From: Gephyromycinifex aptenodytis
GTDB taxonomy: Bacteria > Actinomycetota > Actinomycetes > Actinomycetales > Dermatophilaceae
NCBI RefSeq assembly: GCF_012277275.1
Contig: NZ_CP051155.1
Coordinates: forward strand, 2,108,001-2,172,000
Direction of reading: 5' to 3'
Length of the DNA stretch: 64,000 bases
Part shown: in pieces, positions 36,085 through 44,673 of the stretch
Numbering within the stretch: position 1 is the stretch's first letter
Layout of the letters: each line of letters begins with the position of its first letter
Notes under the pieces: generated by a model
The model's database searches: none
Told to the model about the DNA's origin: nothing
The model's input: the letters and a program-made list of their open reading frames with translations, nothing else
Made by a program: the position numbers and the translations under genes

Positions 36085-37046
36085 CAGCGTTCCTCAGTTC
36101 GGAAGAAGCGACCCAGCACCAGCGCGATGATCGCGATCGTCAACGTCAGGATGACCGCCCCGGCGCCACCGTGGCCGAAGTCCTGGCCGCGGCCCAAGGC
36201 GACGTAGAACAGGTACACCAGCGGTGGCCGCGCGTACGGCGGGTACCCGGCGAAGGTGGACATGATGTTGAAGAACTCGTCGAAGGCCTGGAAGGCGTTG
36301 ATGAGCAGTAGTAGGACCACCGCGACGCTGGTCGGGCGCAGCAGCGGCAGCGTGATGTAGCGGAACGCTTTCCAGCCGATCGCGCCGTCGATGGCGGCGG
36401 CCTCGTACAGGTTGGGGTTGATGCGTTGCAGGCCTGCGATGAACAGGATCATGTAGAACCCCACTTGCAGCCACAGCCTCGCCGAGACGATGACCAGCCA
36501 GTACCACGGCGGGCTGGTGACCGAGAGCCAGGGGATCGGGTCAGCGCCGAAGACATCCAGGACGGTGTTCGCCAACCCGAAACGCACCCCGGAGAAGATC
36601 GACATCTTCCAGATCAGCGCGGCAACCACGTAGGAGCATGCGGTGGGCAGGAAGAAGACGGAGCGGAAGAACGCTTGCGCCACCTGCACCCGTGAGACCA
36701 GCACCGCAGTGGCCAGGGACAGCATGAACGTCACCGGCACGATGAAGACAGCGAAGACGACGAAGGTCCACAGCGACTGGACAAAGTTGGGGTCGCCGAG
36801 CATATCGGCGTAATTCCGCAGCCCCACGAACTGGTCCGGGGTAGGTGAGACGGTGTTGCGGGCGTCGAAGAACGACAGGTAGATGCTCCACGCGATGGGG
36901 ATGTAGATGAAGACGACCAACCCCGCGAAGAACGGTCCGACGAACACCCAGAACCATAGGTTCGTGTTGGCGCGACCAGCCAGACGGCGCCCCAGCGAGG
37001 GGCTGGTGGGGGTGAGCACGCCACCCCCCGCCGGGGCGGCGCTCAC
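36084..37046 (-). CDS. ABC sugar transporter permease, MalF/CUT1 type
   Basis: 320 residues with six membrane helices. WFWVFVGPFFAGLVVFIYIP marks the first helix, and LYEAAAIDGAIGWKAFRYITLP is the EAA loop. A GTG at 37046 overlaps the TGA of the binding-protein gene by GTGA. With the MalG-like partner it forms the heterodimeric channel for the oligosaccharide delivered by the lipoprotein. Confidence 0.92.
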   Translation of the reverse strand: MSAAPAGGGVLTPTSPSLGRRLAGRANTNLWFWVFVGPFFAGLVVFIYIPIAWSIYLSFFDARNTVSPTPDQFVGLRNYADMLGDPNFVQSLWTFVVFAVFIVPVTFMLSLATAVLVSRVQVAQAFFRSVFFLPTACSYVVAALIWKMSIFSGVRFGLANTVLDVFGADPIPWLSVTSPPWYWLVIVSARLWLQVGFYMILFIAGLQRINPNLYEAAAIDGAIGWKAFRYITLPLLRPTSVAVVLLLLINAFQAFDEFFNIMSTFAGYPPYARPPLVYLFYVALGRGQDFGHGGAGAVILTLTIAIIALVLGRFFRTEER

Positions 37047-38341
37047 GAGGAGAACCGCTTCAGTTCGGCCTCCACCACGCCCTTGACCGTGTCCAGCTCA
37101 GCCTTGGGGTCAGCGCCGTTCTTGACGATGCGGCTCATCGCGTCGTTGAACGAGGACTGACTCTTGGGGCTCCACAGGATGTGGTTCTGCACGTAGCCGT
37201 TCTCTTTGGACAACCGCACCGCCTCGGCGGCAGGGCCGGAGGCGAGCTTGTCTGCCTTCTCGGCCACGGAGGTGCGCGCCGGGATGTGCAGACCGTAGGA
37301 GGTAGCCCAGTCTGTTTGGCTCTCCGTGTTTTCGATCCACAGCGACTTCACGAACGCCTTGGCCGCCTCGACGTCTGCCCCCTTGCTGTTGATGCAGGCC
37401 CCGTAGGCGCCGAGGGTGACGTTCGGGTTGCCGCCGGGCATCGCCGGCCAGGGCAGCACCCCGATGTCGTTACCAAGGGCTGCGGTGATCGCCGGCAGGT
37501 TCCACAACCCTGTGAACTGCATGGCCGCCAGGCCTTGAGTCAGGGCGTCGGGGGCGAACCAGTCGTTGGGCGCGCCGAGCAGAACCACCTTGTCGGTGTA
37601 CATCTTTCGCAGCAGCGACAGCGCCTGCGCGGCCTTGGGGTCATCGAAGCCGACCTTGCCGTCATCGGTGAGCAGGTCCAGACCCGCCGAACGCAACATC
37701 GGCCCACCCATGAGGCCCGCGCCACCGTCGTTACCCAGGAAGAGGCCCTTGACCTTGCCGGTGGTCAACGCGGCCGCCGCGACCATCAGCTCATCCATGC
37801 TCTTCGGCGGTTTCATACCGGCTGCTTCCAGCAGGGAAGGCCGGTAGATGAGCAGCTGCATGTCCATCACCTGCGGCACGGCCCAGATCTTGTCCTGGTA
37901 GGTGACCCGCTTCAGCAGCGCCTCGTTGAAGTCGCTCTTGGCGTCGCCGAACAGGTCGGTGACGTCGCTGACCTGCCCGGAGGTGATCATGTCGATGGTG
38001 GGGCCGTTGCCGTACTCGAAGATGTCCGGGGCGCCGTCTGTCTGCAGGGTCGCCACAACCGTGTTGTCGTAGTCGCCCGGCTTCCACGTGACCTTGATGT
38101 CGGCGTCGGGGTAGTCGGCGGCGTACCGCTCCACGGCCTGCTGGGTACCGACCTCACCGTATTGGTGGTACCACTGCGACAGGCTCGGCTTGGCGCCGCC
38201 ACCGGCACCGCCCGAGGCCGAACCCGTCTCCGGGCGGCCGGTGTTGTTGCCGCAGGCAGCCAACGCGCCCGCTGCTGCCAGCGCACCGCTCCAAGCGAGA
38301 AGGCGACGGCGGGTGATCTCGGGGGCGGGTCGGGCGCTCAT
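37043..38341 (-). CDS. Sugar-binding lipoprotein of ABC importer
   Basis: 432-residue extracellular solute-binding protein, CUT1 family 1. The signal TRRRLLAWSG...ALAAC carries both a twin-arginine-like start and a lipobox with Cys30, so it is probably a Tat- or Sec-exported lipoprotein anchored outside the membrane. The mature part has SQWYHQYGEVGTQQAVERYA and FTGLWNLPAITAAL. It starts the operon binding protein-MalF-MalG-GH4. The ligand is probably an oligosaccharide, to be decided by experiment. Confidence 0.92.
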   Translation of the reverse strand: MSARPAPEITRRRLLAWSGALAAAGALAACGNNTGRPETGSASGGAGGGAKPSLSQWYHQYGEVGTQQAVERYAADYPDADIKVTWKPGDYDNTVVATLQTDGAPDIFEYGNGPTIDMITSGQVSDVTDLFGDAKSDFNEALLKRVTYQDKIWAVPQVMDMQLLIYRPSLLEAAGMKPPKSMDELMVAAAALTTGKVKGLFLGNDGGAGLMGGPMLRSAGLDLLTDDGKVGFDDPKAAQALSLLRKMYTDKVVLLGAPNDWFAPDALTQGLAAMQFTGLWNLPAITAALGNDIGVLPWPAMPGGNPNVTLGAYGACINSKGADVEAAKAFVKSLWIENTESQTDWATSYGLHIPARTSVAEKADKLASGPAAEAVRLSKENGYVQNHILWSPKSQSSFNDAMSRIVKNGADPKAELDTVKGVVEAELKRFSS

Positions 38342-38581
38342 GTGGTTCTCCTTCGGGGCAGTGGCCGCCGCTGGGGACGCGACGATTCGAGGGACCTCAG
38401 GCAGCAGTCTTGCCGCTTGAACCGACGCATTGGGCGCAGACGACCCTCCGTGTCGGGTTCAGCAAACCGCAGGCTTCGTCCCGCCGCGCGTTGGACGCAG
38501 CATCTGTGCCTGCGACAGTGAGCATGGAGAAGTGTCGAGCGACAACCTACGTTCGATCGGTCAACCTGCGGGAGGCAAACC
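38342..38581. promoter_or_regulatory. Divergent control region of sugar operon and PfkB gene
   Basis: 240 bp shared by two divergent units that probably respond to the same sugar. An interrupted inverted repeat TTGAACCGAC (38417-38426) / GTCGGGTTCA (38452-38461), 25 bases apart, is a weak operator candidate. No LacI or ROK regulator gene is in the cluster. Confidence 0.3.
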
Positions 38582-39700
38582 GTGCACAGGCCCATCACCG
38601 ACACCCCGGATTCCCGCTTCGACCCGCTGGCGTCGTTGCGGGAGCCTGACGGCCCTGCGTTCGATCTGTTCCTGCAGGGCATGGTCTTTCTCGACATCAT
38701 CTTCACCGGCCTGGAAGCCATGCCCCGCAACGGCCAAGAGGTGTGGGCCGACGGCATGGGCTCCTGCCCTGGCGGCATCGCCAACCTCGCCGTGGCCGCC
38801 TCCCGGCTGGGGCTGCGCACCTCGCTGGGCGCCGCCTTCGGCGACGATGACTACGGCGAGTTCTGTTGGCGCACGCTGGAACAAGAGGGCGTCGACCTGT
38901 CCACGAGCAAACGCTGCCCGGACTGGCATTCGCCGGTGACGGTCTCCATCGCTGCCGAGGGGGATCGCAACATGATCACCCACGGACATGAGGAGCCGGA
39001 GTGCCCCTCGGCGATGATCGGCCGCCCGCCGCGTTCACGCGCCGTCCTGATGGACCTGGCCACTCCCGACACGGCCGGTGAGGCGAGTTGGGTGGAGGCA
39101 GCCTATGAGGACGGCGCACTGATCTTCGCCGACGTCGGCTGGGATCAAACCGGCCGCTGGGATCAGCAGATCCTTACCGCGCTACAACGGTGTCACGCCT
39201 TCATGCCCAATGCCGGTGAGGCGATGGCCTACACCCGCACCGAGACCCCGCAGGACGCGCTGTACGCACTGGCCGACCTGGTCCCGTTAGCGGTGGTGAC
39301 GAACGGCCCGCACGGTGCCCTCGCCTATGACTCGACCACCGGGGAGGAAGCCAACGTTCCCGCGCTGCGGGTAGAGGCGATCGACCCGACAGGTGCCGGT
39401 GACGTGTTCGGCGCGGCTGTCACCCTGGGCACCCTGGCCGGATGGTCGCTACACAACCGCCTCGCGTTCGCAGCGCTGTGCTCCTCGCTGGCGGTGCAGC
39501 AGGTCGGCGGTTCGCTGGCCGCACCGGGCTGGGGAGACATCGTCGACTGGTGGCAGGCGACCAAGAGCATCACCGGCGGCGGCGCCTATCAGTCATCGCT
39601 GCGTCGGCGGTATGAGTTCCTGGATGACCTCCTTCCGGAGAAATCCTGCGGGGTCGTACACCGCGCGCGGGCCACAATCGCCCGCCTCTCCGACGCCTGA
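38582..39700 (+). CDS. PfkB-family sugar kinase
   Basis: 372-residue ribokinase-fold kinase, longer than most by about 60 residues. LFLQGMVFLDIIFTGLEAMP and CPGGIANLAVAASRLGL form the sugar-binding start; VEAIDPTGAGDVFGAAVTLG holds the anion hole and catalytic Asp. The C-terminal about 55 residues extend beyond the usual fold. The start is GTG at 38582 with GGGAGG six to seven bases before it. It is divergent from the GH4/ABC sugar operon, which suggests that it phosphorylates the imported sugar or its product. Confidence 0.85.
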   Translation: MHRPITDTPDSRFDPLASLREPDGPAFDLFLQGMVFLDIIFTGLEAMPRNGQEVWADGMGSCPGGIANLAVAASRLGLRTSLGAAFGDDDYGEFCWRTLEQEGVDLSTSKRCPDWHSPVTVSIAAEGDRNMITHGHEEPECPSAMIGRPPRSRAVLMDLATPDTAGEASWVEAAYEDGALIFADVGWDQTGRWDQQILTALQRCHAFMPNAGEAMAYTRTETPQDALYALADLVPLAVVTNGPHGALAYDSTTGEEANVPALRVEAIDPTGAGDVFGAAVTLGTLAGWSLHNRLAFAALCSSLAVQQVGGSLAAPGWGDIVDWWQATKSITGGGAYQSSLRRRYEFLDDLLPEKSCGVVHRARATIARLSDA

Positions 39701-39853
39701 GGGCCGGCCCGCCGCTGCCCCCCCGCCCGCTACGCCCGTTGGGCGCCGGGCTTGACCATGCCGCCGGCAGGCAGATCAGCCACGTCGATCGATCCGTCCA
39801 TCGCCCGATCGCTGCTCAGCCATTCCCTATCGGTGGGCGCCTCTCGCGCCTAT

Positions 39854-39891
39854 AGATATATCTTGACATGTCGTAGACCTATCGCGATACT
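39854..39891 (+). promoter_or_regulatory. padR promoter with two palindromes
   Basis: A perfect -35 TTGACA (39863-39868), 17-base spacer and -10 GATACT (39886-39891). The palindrome AGATATATCT (39854-39863) abuts the -35, and TATCGCGATA (39880-39889) overlaps the -10. AT-rich dyads of this type are typical PadR operators, so autorepression is likely. Confidence 0.7.
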
Positions 39892-39936
39892 CAATATGTG
39901 GCAGTCCGCCACACCCCAACGCGAAGGAGACATGTG

Positions 39937-40578
39937 ATGAATACCGACGACACCCGCCGCGAGCATGGATGCGGCGAAACCGAACAGTCCGACGCACACT
40001 GCGAGCACGAACCGTGGCAGCACGGCGGACCGGGCAGGGCACGTGGCCGAGGATGCGGACCGGCCGGGGAAGAGGAGCGCGGACTTGGACACGGCGGTTT
40101 CGGCCGGGGCCGCTTCGGCGGCCGTCGAGGACGTCGCGCTCGCCGAGGCGAGGTGCGCGAAGCAGCTCTGCTATTGCTGGCTGAAGAGCCGATGAACGGC
40201 TATCAGATCATGCAGACACTGCATGATCGGACAGGCGGCAGCTGGCGCCCCAGCCCCGGGGCCATGTACCCGGCGCTCGCCCTGCTCACCGACGAAGGAC
40301 TCATCGAACCGGTGGAGATCGAGGGGCGGAAGGCACTGCGACTCACCGAAGCCGCAGCAGAACAGGTCGCCACGCTGCAACAACGCCCCGCTCCGTGGGA
40401 GGCCGCAGCGCAACAGGACGCCGGCGCTGCGGGGGAACTGTGGAGCGCCTACACCCAGCTCGGGTTGGCGGCCAGGGCTGTCGGTGCCACGCACGATGAG
40501 GCGCAGATGCGCCGCGCGACCGAAGCCTTGACTGCGGCCCGCTCAGCGATCTACCGCGTCCTGGCTGACGAGGGCTGA
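39937..40578 (+). CDS. PadR-family transcriptional regulator with His/Cys/Gly/Arg-rich N-terminal extension
   Basis: 213 residues. The first about 65 residues are rich in His, Cys, Gly and Arg (REHGCGETEQSDAHCEHE, later GFGRGRFGGRRGRRARR) and precede a PadR winged-helix domain: EVREAALLLLAEEPMNGYQI, GSWRPSPGAMYPALALLTDEGLIE. A C-terminal helical region would dimerise. The ATG at 39937 has GAAGGAG upstream. The extension could bind metal or nucleic acid; this is inference. No transporter or phenolic-acid gene is adjacent, so the visible target is its own promoter. Confidence 0.87.
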   Translation: MNTDDTRREHGCGETEQSDAHCEHEPWQHGGPGRARGRGCGPAGEEERGLGHGGFGRGRFGGRRGRRARRGEVREAALLLLAEEPMNGYQIMQTLHDRTGGSWRPSPGAMYPALALLTDEGLIEPVEIEGRKALRLTEAAAEQVATLQQRPAPWEAAAQQDAGAAGELWSAYTQLGLAARAVGATHDEAQMRRATEALTAARSAIYRVLADEG

Positions 40579-41041
40579 ACCCCGAGCCCGGGCAGGGGCA
40601 GTGAGCTGGCTTCGTTGCCGCTTTTCAGCGCCAAGCCCACCGGTCCGTAGCCAACTGCAGCCGTGTTCTCATCAATTTCTGATTCGCCCGCCCCGCGACC
40701 GGTGAACGCCGGTCGCGGGCGAATCGTAAGCCGCCTCGACACCGGCACGCCGGTGAGCGTTCTGCCGAACGGGCTCGTCAGCGCCGTGAGTCCGATTCGC
40801 GGCCGCGACCGGAGCCTCTGAGGCCGATCGCTCATCCGCGCTACCTGCCCGGTAGCCTCGCCCTGCGTTCGAACTGGGTCCCGACGACCTCACCGATCGG
40901 CTCCCGCCACCAGAGGCAAGCGACTCTGGTCGGCTTCATCACCTGCCTTGCGACGCGGAGCACCACCATCTGTGCACGGCCTTGGCAGCGAGCGTCGCGG
41001 CAGGCCGCCGACCGTTCGAGCCGGCGCGCCACCTCTGGCGG
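40579..41041. other. Intergenic region with bulged hairpin
   Basis: 463 bp without a convincing gene. GATTCGCCCG...CCGCGACCGG (40681-40702) pairs with CCGGTCGCGGGCGAATC (40709-40725) as a long hairpin with a five-base bulge, a probable terminator for padR. A minus-strand frame 40841-41032 and others give no recognisable protein. Confidence 0.5.
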
Positions 41042-41635
41042 TTATGCAGACAGCAGCCTGCGCAGCAACTCATCGGCGAGCTCGGGGTCGCCCTGATTCG
41101 CTTCTTCGCGCTGGACCCACTGATCGACCTCGACCATGACGGCGATCGTCAGGGATCGTTGTAACTCCACGGGCAGGTGCGCATCGACGCAATCCAATTC
41201 CCGGCCCCGTTCGAGAATCGCGTGCAGCCAACCTCGCAGAGTCGATTGCATCTCCTCCAAGGCGGGGACCCGTGGCGCATCGCTCAAATGCGCGAGTCGC
41301 CCGGCCTGCACCGTTCGCGGGTCGCGGCGTGCAGCCGAATCCACGTTCTCGACGACGCGGCGGATCGTCGGCCAGAACGTGGTGTCATCGAGCAGCGCGG
41401 GGTCGGGCAGGATCACCTGCTCCTGCAGCGCGCGGAGTCGATCCGCGAGAACCCGCTCGAACAGGTCCTTCTTCTCTCCGATGCTCTCCGAGAACGACTT
41501 CTTGGGGATGTCAGCCTCGGCCAGGACGTCACTGAGCGAAGCAGCCGCGTAGCCGCAACGCTCGAACGCTGACGCAGCCACGTCGAGCAGCTCGGCCAGT
41601 TCGTCGGGATGGATGGGGCGCGACGATCTGCCCAC
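41042..41635 (-). CDS. TetR-family transcriptional regulator
   Basis: 197 residues. The N-terminal helix-turn-helix is ELLDVAASAFERCGYAAASLSDVLAEADIPKKSF (residues about 14-47), with SESIGEKKDLFERVL typical of TetR, and the helical C-terminal ligand domain follows. The GTG at 41635 is chosen because AAGGAGG lies about five bases upstream; the open frame to 41692 has no site. It is divergent from the DUF2237 gene, its most likely neighbour target. Confidence 0.85.
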   Translation of the reverse strand: MGRSSRPIHPDELAELLDVAASAFERCGYAAASLSDVLAEADIPKKSFSESIGEKKDLFERVLADRLRALQEQVILPDPALLDDTTFWPTIRRVVENVDSAARRDPRTVQAGRLAHLSDAPRVPALEEMQSTLRGWLHAILERGRELDCVDAHLPVELQRSLTIAVMVEVDQWVQREEANQGDPELADELLRRLLSA

Positions 41636-41743
41636 GACAGCCTCCTTGAGGTTGGTCAACCCCAGTCTTGCCCACTCCACCGCCGCAGGCACGCCAGCGC
41701 TCCCACCGGGCCGCTACGTTCACAGGCGCGCATACTGGACGAC

Positions 41744-42136
41744 ATGTCGCAGCGGAATGTCCTCGGCGGTGAACTCGAAGAGTGCGGAACCGAGCCCCTG
41801 ACGGGGTTCTATCGCGACGGTTGTTGCTCATTCGGTCCGCAGGACACCGGCTATCACTCGATCTGTGCCGTGATGACGGAGGAGTTCCTGCGTCATCAGC
41901 AACTCATCGGCAACGACTTGTCGACCCCGCGACCCCAGTTCGGGTTCAGCGGTCTGCTGCCGGGCGATCCGTGGTGCGTGACGGCCCGCAATTGGCTGAT
42001 CTCGCACGAAGCGGGCGTGGCGGCGCCAGTGCGACTGGCCGCGACGAACGAGGCCACCCTCGACATCGTGCCCTTGGACCTGTTGCGCAGCTATGCCGTC
42101 GACGCCCCGGACGACCTGCGCTCCCTCGAAGATTGA
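41744..42136 (+). CDS. DUF2237 family protein
   Basis: 130 residues with the full DUF2237 pattern: NVLGGELEECGTEPLTGFYRDG, then CCSFGPQDTGYHSICAVMTEEFL, STPRPQFGFSGLLPGDPWC and PLDLLRSYAVD. The family has conserved Cys and Trp residues and unknown function; it is small, soluble and widespread. The ATG at 41744 follows CATACT by seven bases, so the mRNA may be leaderless. Confidence 0.9.
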   Translation: MSQRNVLGGELEECGTEPLTGFYRDGCCSFGPQDTGYHSICAVMTEEFLRHQQLIGNDLSTPRPQFGFSGLLPGDPWCVTARNWLISHEAGVAAPVRLAATNEATLDIVPLDLLRSYAVDAPDDLRSLED

Positions 42137-42141
42137 CAGTG

Positions 42142-42188
42142 CTGAACCGGGGCACCGGCCACTGCTGTGACCGGCGCCCCGTGTTCAG
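42142..42188. terminator. Hairpin between DUF2237 and ndh genes
   Basis: CTGAAC, GGGGC and CCGG pair in order with CCGG, GCCCC and GTTCAG, with small mismatches, closing a large stem just after the DUF2237 stop and between convergent genes. Confidence 0.6.
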
Positions 42189-42242
42189 TACGGCTGACCC
42201 GCGCGCGTCGATATGGCATTGACCGAGGCCGCGCGCGAGGAG

Positions 42243-43619
42243 CTACCTTCGTGCGCGTTCTCCGTCAGTGCCCGTGACGACCGGTTCGCCGACGATGAGG
42301 TTGTGGTCTCGGGACCAGAACAGGTACTTCGAGCCGAGGTTCACCATCGAGGCGACACGGTTGCGCCCACCCAGCAGCGCCCGGATGTGCACGGCGTTCC
42401 ACACCAGCCAGGCGGGGAAGCCGGTCAGGTTCGGGAACGCCTTGGCCTCAGCGACGGCGTCGCTGCGCCCGATGGTGGCCAGGCTGCCGAGGTCGCGATA
42501 TTCGAACGTGGGCGGCTGCTGTCCGTGGATCTGGGCGGCGATGACAGCCCCCACGTGTTCCCCGGTCTGCAGCGCAGGCTGGGCCTGCTGCGGTAGCGGG
42601 GAGTCCTCGCGCAGGCTGATGTCCCCTGCGACGAATATCCGTTCGTGCCCGAGGGCGCGCATCTGGTCATCGACAAGGATGCGACCGCCCTTGCCTTGCT
42701 TCAAACCCCACCGACCGACCGCTTCGGCAGCTTGAATACCGCTGGCCCACACGACGATCTGCGCGGGGAGGAACTCCTCGTGCTTTGTATCGCCGTCCTT
42801 GGTCGCCAGGGTCACCCCCTCGTCGGAGACTGCGGTGACCGACGTGCCGAGCCGCAGGTCGACGCCGCGCGAGCGCAACGCCTGCTCGGCATACTCGCGG
42901 CTGCCCGAGGTGAACGGCATGAGCACGTGCGGGGCCATCTCGACCAGCGTGATCCGAATGCGCTCCGGGTCGAGTTCAGGAAACAGCACGGGTAGATCGA
43001 TATGGCACATCTCGGCCATAGCGCCGGCCATCTCGACACCGGTCGCCCCAGCGCCGACGATGACGACCCGTAGGTCTTCGTCCTGGCCGGCTCGGGCAGC
43101 GCGTTCGAGGGCGTGCTGGGTCGCATCGCGAAGGGCGAGCGCCTGCCTGCGCGTATAGAGGGGATAGCTGTACTTGTCCGCACCCTCGATGCCGAAATAG
43201 TTGACGACGACGCCGGTGCAGATGAGCAGATAGTCGTACCAGACGACCCGTCCGTCCTTCAGGTGTAGGTGACGGGCCTCGTGATCCATCGCCTCGACCT
43301 CGCCGAGGATGAACTGTGCCCCGTAGTTGGCGCCGTGCACGGAGCGCAACGCCCAGGTGACATCGCCGGGGTTCAGAGTTGCCGTGGCAACTTGGTAGAG
43401 CAGCGGTTGGAAAGTGTTGTACGCATTGCGGTCGATGATCGTGACGTCGACAGGTTCGTCGCGCAGTCGGCGGGCGGCTGCCAGGCCCGCGAAACCGCCG
43501 CCGACGATGACGATGTGGGGACGACGGGCCCCGTGTTGGTCGTGGGTTTGCCCCTCGGGCTGAGTCGAGCGGGCACGAGAGGGGATGAGTCGCCGGATAT
43601 CAAAGGCGGATGTAGTCAT
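42243..43619 (-). CDS. ndh: Type II NADH dehydrogenase (NDH-2)
   Basis: 458-residue single-subunit NADH:quinone oxidoreductase, a peripheral membrane flavoprotein of the respiratory chain that does not pump protons. The FAD loop is IVIVGGGFAGLAAARRL, the second Rossmann loop (NADH) VVIVGAGATGVEMAGAM, and FQPLLYQVATATLNP and IFVAGDISLRED are family signatures. The C-terminal amphipathic region would attach to the membrane. AAGGAG precedes the ATG by four bases. Confidence 0.93.
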   Translation of the reverse strand: MTTSAFDIRRLIPSRARSTQPEGQTHDQHGARRPHIVIVGGGFAGLAAARRLRDEPVDVTIIDRNAYNTFQPLLYQVATATLNPGDVTWALRSVHGANYGAQFILGEVEAMDHEARHLHLKDGRVVWYDYLLICTGVVVNYFGIEGADKYSYPLYTRRQALALRDATQHALERAARAGQDEDLRVVIVGAGATGVEMAGAMAEMCHIDLPVLFPELDPERIRITLVEMAPHVLMPFTSGSREYAEQALRSRGVDLRLGTSVTAVSDEGVTLATKDGDTKHEEFLPAQIVVWASGIQAAEAVGRWGLKQGKGGRILVDDQMRALGHERIFVAGDISLREDSPLPQQAQPALQTGEHVGAVIAAQIHGQQPPTFEYRDLGSLATIGRSDAVAEAKAFPNLTGFPAWLVWNAVHIRALLGGRNRVASMVNLGSKYLFWSRDHNLIVGEPVVTGTDGERARR

Positions 43620-43747
43620 CTCGCTCCTTCCGTGGAGACGTGTGGCGCAGAGTTTCTAGGGCTGATCAGCCCGAGCTCACAGCGCTGCAATTCCGATACC
43701 CACCACCACAGCGACGAAACGCGGCGCGACACCTAGTGAGACGAAAG

Positions 43748-44590
43748 TCAGCAGGCCCCGCCTGCTTCCCGGTGCCCGTCGCGCACCCGAAGCGCGAACA
43801 AGGCCAGCGCGGCGGCGGTGCGGTACCGGACGAAGGGCCGTAGGTCGTTGGTCGAGACGTATCGCAGCAGCCACGCGATGACTGCGTACCCGATGCCGAA
43901 GCTGACCGTGGTGGACGCCGCGATCGGCCCCCACGCCGGTGGTTGATCCTCGGTGGAGATGTCGAAGAGCTGTTGCAGCCCGGCGGCGAGCACTGCGGGG
44001 ATAGCCAAGAGAAAGGAGTAGGTGGTTGCTGCTTCGCGGGAGTAACCCAGCAGAAGCCCCCCGGCGATGGTGCCGCCGGAGCGAGAGACGCCGGGGATGA
44101 GCGCCAAGGACTGCCACAGGCCGAAGGCCAGCGCGTCACCCACGCTGAGGTCGGCCAGACCTTTGTGCGCCGAGCGGGTGGTGGCGCGGCGGTCGGCGTA
44201 GGCGATGACGGGTGTGAAGCCGAGCAGCATGCCGCAGGTCATCCATGGGTTGCGCAGCGGGCCGGTGATGAATCGGCGCAGTCCGTAACCGAGGCCGCCG
44301 ATGGGTAGGGAGCCCGCGATGATGAACCAGCCCAGCCGGGCGTCCGGGTCGGCGGGTGGCACCGCGCCGCCTACCGAGCGCGTCCACTGCGTGATGATGC
44401 CGGCGATGTCGTCGCGGAAGTAGAGCAGCACCGCCGCTTCGGTGCCCAACTGCGTGATCGCCGTGAACGCCGAGCCGGGGTCGCTGCCGAAGAGGCGACC
44501 AACCGCAGCCACGTGCGCGCTGGAGGAGACGGGAACGAACTCGGTGAGCCCCTGCACGAGCCCCAACGTCACCGCCTGCGTCCAGTTCAT
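43748..44590 (-). CDS. uppP: Undecaprenyl-diphosphatase UppP/BacA
   Basis: 280-residue membrane phosphatase that recycles undecaprenyl pyrophosphate for cell-wall synthesis and gives bacitracin tolerance. The catalytic motifs are QGLTEFVPVSSSAH (residues about 13-26) and LIPGVSRSGGTIAGG. The ATG at 44590 (MNWTQAVTLG) is the conserved start; the ATG at 44632 only extends it. The C-terminus RVRDGHREAGGAC lacks the last usual hydrophobic residues; a hydrophobic stretch LTFVSLGVAPRFVAVVV lies just beyond in another frame (43677-43745), so a C-terminal frameshift is possible. Confidence 0.9.
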   Translation of the reverse strand: MNWTQAVTLGLVQGLTEFVPVSSSAHVAAVGRLFGSDPGSAFTAITQLGTEAAVLLYFRDDIAGIITQWTRSVGGAVPPADPDARLGWFIIAGSLPIGGLGYGLRRFITGPLRNPWMTCGMLLGFTPVIAYADRRATTRSAHKGLADLSVGDALAFGLWQSLALIPGVSRSGGTIAGGLLLGYSREAATTYSFLLAIPAVLAAGLQQLFDISTEDQPPAWGPIAASTTVSFGIGYAVIAWLLRYVSTNDLRPFVRYRTAAALALFALRVRDGHREAGGAC

Positions 44591-44673
44591 GCCGTCATTG
44601 TCCCCGCAGCGAGCAGCGAGCGCTTCAGTCACGTCAACTGCTGATTGCGATGGTTGTGCTGGCCCGTCGCGGA

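Noticed and set aside
39722-39850. 39-codon minus-strand fragment ending AGGMVKPGAQRA-stop
   Set aside because: It looks protein-like but has no start, follows a stop codon, and matches no family I can name.
40841-41032. Minus-strand 63-codon frame between padR and tetR
   Set aside because: No ribosome site, no recognisable motif, and Arg-rich composition typical of spurious GC-rich frames.
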